Source of the DNA: JAPLDP01 sp964628285
GTDB lineage: Bacteria > Bacteroidota > Bacteroidia > Bacteroidales > JAGONC01
Direction of reading: 5' to 3'
Assembly (NCBI GenBank): GCA_964628285.1
Contig: CAZVNP010000044.1
Span: forward strand, 1 to 27,876
Length of the DNA stretch: 27,876 nt
Shown piece after piece: positions 16,201-23,424 of the stretch. The stretch's first letter is position 1. Each line of letters opens with the position of its first letter. The notes under the pieces are model-generated. The model worked only from the letters and a program-made list of their open reading frames with translations, was not told the DNA's origin and made no database searches. Made by a program: the position numbers and the translations under genes.

Positions 16201-19200
16201 GGCATCGACGTGTTGTGTAATTTTATCCATTCCCTGGCATTGACGAAAGCCTCCACCCACGGGGTGATCTCATCGTTTTTTCTGTCACGGGGATAGCAGG
16301 CCCATTGCCAGGGCAGCATGGCCCTTTCGATATGGGGCATCATGGCGAGGTGCCTGCCGTCGCCGGAGCATAAGGCGGCGGCCGCGAACATCGAACCGTT
16401 GGGATTGCCGGGATAACCGGCATAGGAATATTTGACCGGGATATGGTATGCCTCTTCCCCGTAAGGGAACATAAATTGACCTTCGCCATGGGCCACCCAG
16501 ATACCAAGACGGCTGCCGGCCATGGTGCCGAACATCACCGAGTGGTTCTCCTGTATGGTCACATTGAGAAAAGCCGACTCAAATTTGCCGGAGGCATTCA
16601 CCAGCATCCTGGGTCTGACGGCATGACCGGGTGTGATGAGATTCAACTCGATCATGAGCTGGCAGCCGTTGCAGATGCCCAGGCTCAGGGTGTCATCGCG
16701 CGCATAAAATTCCTCCAGGGCCCGACGTGCGGTGCCATTATACAAAAAAGCACCGGCCCAGCCTTTGGCCGATCCCAGCACGTCGGAGTTGGAGAAGCCG
16801 CCGACAAAAACAATGAACCTGATATCTTCGAGGGTCTCCCTGCCGGCGACCAGATCGGTCATGTGGACATCCTTCACATCGAAGCCGGCCATATAAAGAG
16901 ACCACGCCATTTCACGGTCCCCGTTGACACCCTTCTCGCGGATGATGGCGGCCCGCACACCCGTCGATTGGCGCCGACGCGGGTCAATGCCATAGGAAGA
17001 AGCTGTCCCTGTGAAGTGTTGCAGGAAAGTGAACGCCAACGTCTGTTTCTTATAATTTTTATAACGTTCCAGTGCCAGCGCCGGTACCGTCTGTCTGCAC
17101 TCGAGCAGGTAAGAGGTCCTGTACCAGATGTCACGCAGGCTATCGATGTCGAAGGAATAGTCCTTTCCGCCATGATGTAAGCTCAGGTTTCTCATGCCAC
17201 ATGGATGCCCTATCACATGGTATATGATACCGTTCTTCTCCAGGCGCCGCAATGCCGGGGAGTCCTCAGCGACCTGCACGACGACGCCCGGGTTCTCGCT
17301 GAACAGCAGCCTGATGAGATCCGGTTCGCCGGGACCGTCCAGACGAAGGTCGAGGCCAACCGTATTGCTTGTGAAAGTCATTTCAAGAAGGGTGGTGATG
17401 ATCCCTCCCGCCGAGATGTCATGGCCGGCCATTACGAGTCCCTCCCTGATCAACTGCTGGATGGTATTGAAGGTCTTCTTAAAATAAGCGGCATCCGCCA
17501 CCGTCGGGGTTGTCGTCCCGAGGCAGTTGATCACCTGCGCAAAGCTGCTGCCACCCAACTGATAACGGTCGCCGGACAGGTCGATATAAAGCATCAGCGT
17601 GGCGGTATCTTCTTTTAAGACCGGGCTGACCACCTGTCTGATGTCGCTGACTTCCGCCACCGTGGAAATGATCACTGTGCCGGGTGCGACAACCGTCTCA
17701 CCGTCAGGGTATTTCTGTGTCATGGAGAGGGAATCCTTGCCCGTCGGGATATTGATTCCCAGGGCGATGGCAAAATCACTCGCCGCCTTGACGGCTTTAT
17801 AGAGACGAGCGTCCTCGCCCCTGTTTTTCGCGGGCCACATCCAGTTGGCGCTAAGGGAGATGCTTTTCAAGCCCTCTTCCAGGGGAGCCCACACCACGTT
17901 GGTGAGCGCTTCGGCGATGGCCAGCCGTGAGGCGGCAGCAGGATCCACCAGCCCGGCGACGGGGGCATGGCCGACAGAAGTCGCTATGCCTCTCCGGCCC
18001 TGATAATCCACGGCCACCACTCCCAAGTCGTTGACAGGGAGTTGTATTACGCCGGCGGTCTGCTGGAAGGCCACCCTGCCTGTCACCGACCGGTCTACTT
18101 TATTGGTCAGCCAGTCCTTGCATGCCACCGCTTCAAGCTGCAACACCTCTTCCAGGTACTTCTGAAGCAAGGAGGGATCGTAACGCTGCTCCTCGAAAGC
18201 CACCTCCACAGTGACATCACGGATGACCGTCGCCGGCGGCCTGCCGAACATATCCTCCAGGCTCAGATCAAGGGGCTTATGTCCCGTTTTCTTATCTTCT
18301 ATGACGAAACGTCTGTCACCCGTCACCTCACCGACAATGTAAAGGGGTGCTCTCTCACGTTCGGCTATATGTTGCAGCAACGGCACATCGTTCTCTCCCA
18401 GCACCAGTCCCATGCGTTCCTGCGACTCATTGCCTATGACCTCCCTGGCCGACAGGGTAGGATCGCCTATGGGCAACGCTCCCAGGTCAATGACGCCACC
18501 GGTCTCGCTGACGAGCTCCGAAAGGGAATTCAGATGTCCTCCGGCACCATGGTCATGGACCGAGATGATGGGATTATAACCCGTTTCCGTCAACGCCCTG
18601 ATGGCGTTGTAAACCCTTTTCTGCATCTCGGGGTTGGAACGTTGCACGGCGTTGAGCTCGATCATGTTGCCGTATTCGCCCGTGGCTACCGACGACACGG
18701 CGCCGCCACCCATGCCGATGCGGTAATTATCGCCACCCATGACGATGATCCGGTCACCAGGACCGGGATGCCCTTTCTTGCTGTCGTCACGCCGTGCCTG
18801 GCCCACGCCGCCCGCCAGCATGATGACCTTGTCATAGCCGTATCTCTGCGTTCCACTAAAATATTCAAAGGTGAGCACGCTGCCGCAAATCAATGGCTGA
18901 CCGTATTTGTTGCCGAAATCGCTGGCGCCGTTAGACGCCTTTATCAGTATCTCCTCGGGTGTCTGGTACAGCCAGCGGCGTGGCTGCGAATGCTGCTCCC
19001 ACGACCGTGAGGCTTCCAGGCGCGGATAGGAGGTGATGTAAACGGCCGTGCCGGCCATCGTGAGACCGCCCCTGCCGCCGGCCATCCTGTCGCGTATCTC
19101 ACCGCCGCTGCCGGTGGCGGCACCGTTGAAAGGCTCCACAGTGGTGGGGAAATTATGGGTCTCAGCCTTTAAAGAGATGACCGTATCGGTATCGGTGACA

Positions 19201-19898
19201 ATGAAATAGTCGGCCTTATCTTGTGTCACAGGTGCAAACTGCTCGGCACGGGGACCGACGATAAAAGCACAATTATCCGTGTAGGCCGACACCAGCCTGT
19301 TGGTATGAAGACGTGACGTCAGCCTGATGAGTTCGAACAACGACTGAGGCATGGTCTCCCCGTCGATGATGAAGGTGCCGTTGAAGATCTTGTGACGGCA
19401 GTGTTCCGAATTGACCTGTGAGAAACCGAAGACCTCACTGTCGGTGAGGCGGCGTCCCAGCCGCCGGCTCAGATCCTCCAGATAGGCTATCTCTTCTTCG
19501 CTCAGCGCCAGCCCCTCTTTCAGGTTATAAGCCGCAATATTCCCGATGCTGATGATGGGATCGGGCGTTCTGTCGATGCTGAAAAGATCCTGTCCGAGAC
19601 CATGGTAAAGCATCTGCAGCATGTGATCGTAAGGATGTGATGCGTTGTCCACGGCGGCAAACTCCTCTATGCGCCTGAGACCTCTGATGCCCATGATCTG
19701 TGTGATCTCCACGGCGTTGGTGCTCCACGGTGTGATCATCTCCCTGCGGGGACCGATGAAATAACCGCTGGCGGTAGCTTCATTTAAATGGCTGGCGCCG
19801 CCAAACAACCAGGCCAGCTTCGTCAGATCATCTTGTGACAACGCTGCGGGCGAGTCGACCGCGAAAAAACGTTGGCCGCTTTGAAAGAAAATTATCAT
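16197..19898 (-). CDS. purL: Phosphoribosylformylglycinamidine synthase, single-chain
   Basis: Converts FGAR, glutamine and ATP to FGAM in de novo purine synthesis. About 1233 aa, the large fused form with synthetase and glutaminase in one chain. Seen: SQVNSEHCRHKIFNG near the N-terminus, the ATP-binding KAETHNFPTTVEPFNGAATGSGG segment (beginning KAETHNFP), HDHGAGGHLNSLSELV and a second AIRS-like half (HDISAGGI). The C-terminal class I amidotransferase has VGGFSNSDVLGSAKGW, nucleophile Cys in LGICNGCQLM and the His/Glu pair in MPHIERAMLPW. Start: an ATG at 19952 lies inside the -7 element and can be excluded. 19928 and 19898 remain; 19898 (MIIFFQSGQRFF) gives the usual N-terminus and follows a GGGGGG tract. 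Confidence 0.95.
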   Translation of the reverse strand: MIIFFQSGQRFFAVDSPAALSQDDLTKLAWLFGGASHLNEATASGYFIGPRREMITPWSTNAVEITQIMGIRGLRRIEEFAAVDNASHPYDHMLQMLYHGLGQDLFSIDRTPDPIISIGNIAAYNLKEGLALSEEEIAYLEDLSRRLGRRLTDSEVFGFSQVNSEHCRHKIFNGTFIIDGETMPQSLFELIRLTSRLHTNRLVSAYTDNCAFIVGPRAEQFAPVTQDKADYFIVTDTDTVISLKAETHNFPTTVEPFNGAATGSGGEIRDRMAGGRGGLTMAGTAVYITSYPRLEASRSWEQHSQPRRWLYQTPEEILIKASNGASDFGNKYGQPLICGSVLTFEYFSGTQRYGYDKVIMLAGGVGQARRDDSKKGHPGPGDRIIVMGGDNYRIGMGGGAVSSVATGEYGNMIELNAVQRSNPEMQKRVYNAIRALTETGYNPIISVHDHGAGGHLNSLSELVSETGGVIDLGALPIGDPTLSAREVIGNESQERMGLVLGENDVPLLQHIAERERAPLYIVGEVTGDRRFVIEDKKTGHKPLDLSLEDMFGRPPATVIRDVTVEVAFEEQRYDPSLLQKYLEEVLQLEAVACKDWLTNKVDRSVTGRVAFQQTAGVIQLPVNDLGVVAVDYQGRRGIATSVGHAPVAGLVDPAAASRLAIAEALTNVVWAPLEEGLKSISLSANWMWPAKNRGEDARLYKAVKAASDFAIALGINIPTGKDSLSMTQKYPDGETVVAPGTVIISTVAEVSDIRQVVSPVLKEDTATLMLYIDLSGDRYQLGGSSFAQVINCLGTTTPTVADAAYFKKTFNTIQQLIREGLVMAGHDISAGGIITTLLEMTFTSNTVGLDLRLDGPGEPDLIRLLFSENPGVVVQVAEDSPALRRLEKNGIIYHVIGHPCGMRNLSLHHGGKDYSFDIDSLRDIWYRTSYLLECRQTVPALALERYKNYKKQTLAFTFLQHFTGTASSYGIDPRRRQSTGVRAAIIREKGVNGDREMAWSLYMAGFDVKDVHMTDLVAGRETLEDIRFIVFVGGFSNSDVLGSAKGWAGAFLYNGTARRALEEFYARDDTLSLGICNGCQLMIELNLITPGHAVRPRMLVNASGKFESAFLNVTIQENHSVMFGTMAGSRLGIWVAHGEGQFMFPYGEEAYHIPVKYSYAGYPGNPNGSMFAAAALCSGDGRHLAMMPHIERAMLPWQWACYPRDRKNDEITPWVEAFVNAREWIKLHNTSMP

Positions 19899-19949
19899 AC
19901 CCCCCTGTTTGAATGAGTCAGATGCCATGACCGGCAGGTCATGTGCTTG

Positions 19950-19957
19950 CAAAGATA
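19950..19957 (-). promoter_or_regulatory. Bacteroidota -7 element for purL-deoD
   Basis: TATCTTTG on the minus strand, an exact match and identical to the coaD element. It lies in the gap after the CDF transporter stop codon, so purL has its own promoter despite tight packing. Confidence 0.55.
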
Positions 19958-19993
19958 AACATTGCGGGGAAATAATGTCATCACATCATATTG

Positions 19994-20938
19994 TCACTTA
20001 GGTGTGTCCAGATGGGTCTTCGTCACACCAAAGGCTTCTTTTTCTACATTACCTGACGGCTCGATGTGCACCAGCACCTCCGACACGTCACGTATCTTGC
20101 TTTTGATACGCTCCTCCACCAGCATGGCAATGTCGTGTGACGCTTTCACGCTGATGTTTTCATCCACCTCGATATCCAGCGATACTAAGTAGAGATTCCC
20201 GAGCTGCCTGATCCTGACTTTGTGAGGGTTCTGTGCGTCGGTGACCTCTCTCACCGCCTCGAAGACCTTTTTATATATGGCCGGGTCCTTCACACCATCC
20301 ATCATCTCGATGATCGTTTGCAGGAAAATACGAAGGCCGACACGCATGATCCACAGGCTGATGATCAGCGCCGTGATCTTATCAACCAACGGCATCTTAA
20401 GGATAAAGGTAAAGAACAAGCCGGCCAGAACAGTTACCGAAATGAGGACATCGTTCTGCATGTTCCTTCCGTTGGCGATGAGCATGGAGCTGTTGATCTT
20501 CTTTCCTACCCTGAGGTGGAGGATGCTCAGAAACAACTTGCCGCCTATGGAGAACAGGGTGACATACACCGACAGCTGCGTGGGTAGCATCCTGATTTCC
20601 CCCCTGGCGATGATCGCGACGGTTGAAATGCAAAGTTGAGCGCCTGCAAAGAAGATGATGAAAGCCAGCACGCTCGTGGCGATGGTCTCGGCACGGGCAT
20701 AACCGAACGAGAAGCGGTGGTCGGGAGGACGGGCGATGATACGGGCGGTGATCAAGGTGATCCAGGAGGTGATGATGTCACCTGCCGAGTCAATGCCGTC
20801 GCCCACCACGGCCAGACTGCCCGAGATCAGACCCAGGACGATTTTGGATACGGAGAGAATGGAGTTGCCTGTGATCCCGATCCAGGAAATACGGATGATT
20901 TGTTTTTCACGTGCCTCCATGTTTATGCCCTCTGGCAT
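19994..20938 (-). CDS. Cation diffusion facilitator (CDF) family metal transporter
   Basis: An inner-membrane divalent-cation/H+ antiporter. 314 aa with about six membrane helices (residues ~17-205) and a cytoplasmic ferredoxin-like C-terminal domain (~210-295). The metal site in helix 2 is DxxxD (Asp50, Asp54, in GDGIDSAGD). In helix 5 the usual H/DxxxD reads NxxxD (Asn159, Asp163, in NMQND), so metal choice cannot be assigned and may be unusual. The ATG at 20938 abuts the cysteate synthase stop codon. A second in-frame ATG at 20920 has an AGAGGG-like ribosome site 8 nt upstream and may be the true start. It is probably co-transcribed with the upstream gene. Confidence 0.9.
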   Translation of the reverse strand: MPEGINMEAREKQIIRISWIGITGNSILSVSKIVLGLISGSLAVVGDGIDSAGDIITSWITLITARIIARPPDHRFSFGYARAETIATSVLAFIIFFAGAQLCISTVAIIARGEIRMLPTQLSVYVTLFSIGGKLFLSILHLRVGKKINSSMLIANGRNMQNDVLISVTVLAGLFFTFILKMPLVDKITALIISLWIMRVGLRIFLQTIIEMMDGVKDPAIYKKVFEAVREVTDAQNPHKVRIRQLGNLYLVSLDIEVDENISVKASHDIAMLVEERIKSKIRDVSEVLVHIEPSGNVEKEAFGVTKTHLDTPK

Positions 20939-22231
20939 CTAAAACAATCCGGCAATTTTTTCTTCCACTTCCTCCCATGAAGGATCGATGTCGAAGACTA
21001 CGGAAGGCTTCAGATAGTAAAGCCGTCTATTTTTCCTGAATCTCTTCTCACCGCCACCGGTGATATTAAGCATGATGACAGCATCCTTTTCGACGAATCC
21101 CTCCTTCACCGCTTTTACCAGGCTGGCGACGGCGACGGCGGCGGCGGGGTGGATATCAATACCTTCTGTTCGCCGGAAGAGACGGGAAGCTTTTCTGGCA
21201 TCCTTGTTATCGGCGATGATCACGTCGCCGTCAGTGTCGACGAGGGCGTCGTATAACCCGCCGACAAGGGTATAAGGTGGCTTGCGGTTAGACAATACTT
21301 TGGCGTCTATTTCCTCGATATAACTGCGTGCCAGGGCATCATCCATGGGCAGGATAGCCCGTGAGCGGGCTTTCCAGGCGTCATGCATAGGCTTGAAAGG
21401 TGTATTTTGCGAGACCATCAGTTTCATCTTCTTGTTGCCAAAACGGCCGTCCTCTATCAGCCGCAGGTTGGCTTCCCAGGCTGCGATGGCGCCGGTGCCG
21501 CTGCCCACGGCCTGGAAGTAATAGTCAGGTATCCGTCCGATGACCTCCACCGCCGACAGAACCGTGGTGCCCATGCCGTCGCGCCGTGCAATGTTTTTAG
21601 CACCCCCCTCATTGATGAAACGCGGATGACGGCAAACCAGTGCGGAAAGCTGAATGGCATCCAGATAGTCCCCGCCGGAGCGTGTGGCTATCAGCTTCAC
21701 CGTGTCGCTGAGAGGCTCACCGAACCACAACGTATCACAGAGATCCTCCGGGACACACAGCAATAACGGTATCCTGTTGTCGGAACATACCCTGGCGAAG
21801 GACCTGGCGGTGTTGCCGGCTGAGGCCACCACCAGCACCTTGTCATCCTGCCGCTGGAACCGTGAACAGACGGCATAGGCCTCCGTCTCTTTGAAAGAAC
21901 ATGTCTTCATCATGGCGCCACGCTCAGGCCAGTAACCGCTGAAAGTGATATAAAGGCTGGTCAGATCCAGCGCCGCCGCCAGACCCTCGCTCTTATAAGT
22001 GACCGGCGCCGACGATCCTTTCAGCAGCACCCGTACCGGCAGCCAGTCGGCATATTTAAACATGCCGTAACCGTTACCTTTGATCTGAAGTTCTTTCTTT
22101 CTGTAAACGGTTCTTAAGAGAGAGGGCTCCTTCTCACCGGGGGCCTCCAGTATCCAGTCCCTGTCCTCGTATGTTTGGCCTGTGACTAATGATTTAAGGT
22201 GGTATTCAGTGGGTTCCATAAGCATTACCAT
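20939..22231 (-). CDS. Cysteate synthase (threonine-synthase-like PLP enzyme)
   Basis: Predicted to make L-cysteate from O-phosphoserine and sulfite. 430 aa in the PLP fold-type II family. The PLP lysine is in MMKTCSFKETEA, matching the cysteate-synthase pattern KTCSFKE rather than the FKD context of ordinary threonine synthases. The phosphate-contacting loop reads VVASAGNTARSFA and the late Gly-rich loop LNITGGGEKR. In Methanosarcina the enzyme serves coenzyme M; in Bacteroidota it feeds capnine-type sulfonolipids, the more likely role here. Threonine synthase is the main alternative. Starts at 22231, 22225 and 22219 are in frame. A near-match -7 element (TACCTTTA) lies at 22261-22268 on the same strand. 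Confidence 0.85.
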   Translation of the reverse strand: MVMLMEPTEYHLKSLVTGQTYEDRDWILEAPGEKEPSLLRTVYRKKELQIKGNGYGMFKYADWLPVRVLLKGSSAPVTYKSEGLAAALDLTSLYITFSGYWPERGAMMKTCSFKETEAYAVCSRFQRQDDKVLVVASAGNTARSFARVCSDNRIPLLLCVPEDLCDTLWFGEPLSDTVKLIATRSGGDYLDAIQLSALVCRHPRFINEGGAKNIARRDGMGTTVLSAVEVIGRIPDYYFQAVGSGTGAIAAWEANLRLIEDGRFGNKKMKLMVSQNTPFKPMHDAWKARSRAILPMDDALARSYIEEIDAKVLSNRKPPYTLVGGLYDALVDTDGDVIIADNKDARKASRLFRRTEGIDIHPAAAVAVASLVKAVKEGFVEKDAVIMLNITGGGEKRFRKNRRLYYLKPSVVFDIDPSWEEVEEKIAGLF

Positions 22232-22309
22232 AATCTTATGATCTGATCATTATGGGAGTGTAAAGGTAAGAAAAAAAGGGATGATATACCCAAAACGATG
22301 CCGCAAGTT

Positions 22310-23026
22310 TTATACGGTCAGCATGAGGACAAGGCAGTTGGTGAGGTCTTTAATGAGGTCGTGATGGATCATCTCTATACGGCCGTCTCTTTTCTGAATA
22401 CTGGTGATGCTGACGGTCTGGAGTCCCTTCTCGCGTTTCATGACAAGGTTGGTAGTGCTGTCACCCTCGCCACCATAATTATGGAAGTTACGGATGTCAT
22501 TGATCCTGTAAACAGGATGCTCTTTTAGCCATTGGAGGAACCATTGATGGCGTTTCTCACGCACCACCGGCTCATACAATGACGTGGAGGAATAGATGTG
22601 AGGTTGATCCGCAGACAGGTTCTTTAAGTAGACCTTCTGTCCGTCCCAGACGATCTCAAAGAGGAAGCCGGTGTCATAAACCAGCAGGGTGAAGGGTTCG
22701 AGACCGGTAAATTCATAGTTCGCGATAAATTCATCCGTTGAGGAAAAGGAAAAAAGGTGCAATATCACCAATCCGCGACTGTGTTTATAGGGAGGATGGG
22801 GGATGTGACGCTCAAAGCCGCCGTTGAGCAGACAGGCCGCCTTGCCGTTGTCGGCCATGCCTATCCAGGTGCCTTGGCCCTTGGGATCGACAGGATAAAC
22901 GGCACGAATACCATCAGAAATCCTTACCTCAGGCATGGAGGCGATACCCCTTATGGTTTGTTCATCACGGTTATGGGTCAGAATAAAGTCTTCCTTGCCG
23001 ACAGGCAGAAAGGTAACCGTACACAT
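22310..23026 (-). CDS. NRDE family (TANGO2-like) protein
   Basis: 238-aa protein of the NRDE/TANGO2 family. It starts MCTVTFLPV, placing a Cys at position 2 as in N-terminal-nucleophile hydrolases, and carries the naming motif in LTHNRDEQ (residues ~17-24), followed by DPKGQGTWIGMADNGKAACLLNGG. Family members are proposed to act in heme or lipid handling, but the biochemical role is unsettled. It lies 78 nt upstream of cysteate synthase on the same strand. No exact -7 element was found in its 5' flank. Confidence 0.88.
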   Translation of the reverse strand: MCTVTFLPVGKEDFILTHNRDEQTIRGIASMPEVRISDGIRAVYPVDPKGQGTWIGMADNGKAACLLNGGFERHIPHPPYKHSRGLVILHLFSFSSTDEFIANYEFTGLEPFTLLVYDTGFLFEIVWDGQKVYLKNLSADQPHIYSSTSLYEPVVREKRHQWFLQWLKEHPVYRINDIRNFHNYGGEGDSTTNLVMKREKGLQTVSITSIQKRDGRIEMIHHDLIKDLTNCLVLMLTV

Positions 23027-23141
23027 GATTATTGAGGTTTAATAAATAGTGAATTGCGACACTTTATTAACTTAAAAACCATCATTTCGACTTAAAGTTT
23101 AATTATGGATTGATTATACTTATTTCCGGCATGCATTAATC

Positions 23142-23180
23142 AATGTGCTGATGTGCTAATTAGCTGATGTGCTGATTAAA
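23142..23180. repeat. Octamer tandem array (TGATGTGC-type)
   Basis: After a degenerate AATGTGC come TGATGTGC (23149), TAATTAGC, TGATGTGC and TGATTAAA, in perfect 8-nt register. It lies in the non-coding gap between the NRDE gene and pta. Confidence 0.65.
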
Positions 23181-23279
23181 TGGTATGATTTAATGACTTT
23201 GGAAATAAAAAACCGTATCTCGTCAAATGATAAGTAATTATTACGGCACGCGTTGCAAACACGCAATCATGCTTATTTA

Positions 23280-23342
23280 ACAATATGACAATATAACACT
23301 ATAACAATATAATTCTTAACCATTGAACCATGTAACAATAGA
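23280..23342. repeat. Octamer tandem array (ACAATATA-type)
   Basis: Units ACAATATG, ACAATATA, ACACTATA, ACAATATA, one 7-nt unit, then ACCATTGA, ACCATGTA and ACAATAGA. It ends 8 nt before the pta -33 element, so it is directly upstream of the promoter. Confidence 0.65.
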
Positions 23343-23349
23343 ATAGTTT

Positions 23350-23379
23350 TTTGTAATTGCCCTAGGTTGTTTATTTTTG
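23350..23379 (+). promoter_or_regulatory. Complete Bacteroidota promoter for pta
   Basis: TTTG (23350-23353), an 18-nt spacer and TATTTTTG (23372-23379) match the -33/-7 consensus of the phylum. This is the only site in the window where both elements are clear. The ATG of pta is 45 nt downstream of the -7 element. Confidence 0.65.
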
Positions 23380-23424
23380 CATCCTCGATCTCGATGATGA
23401 ACATTAATTATTGAAGATCAACCC

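Larger units (their letters stand above)
23027..23424. other. 398-nt non-coding gap between NRDE gene and pta
   Basis: Divergent intergenic region with no plausible gene. It holds the two octamer arrays (23142-23180, 23280-23342), a GC-richer patch around 23241-23272 with a near-palindrome GTTGCAAAC flanked by GCGT/ACGC that looks like a repeat relic, and the pta promoter at its right end. The left 80 nt are AT-rich with no recognisable signal beyond the NRDE leader. Confidence 0.7.

Noticed and set aside
16443..17180. Plus-strand open frame (245 codons) opposite the purL C-terminus
   Set aside because: Lies wholly across the conserved glutaminase domain of purL and shows no recognisable protein features.
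17967..19010. Long plus-strand open frame (347 codons) opposite purL
   Set aside because: Antisense shadow of a GC-biased conserved gene; no family motifs, start signal or promoter.
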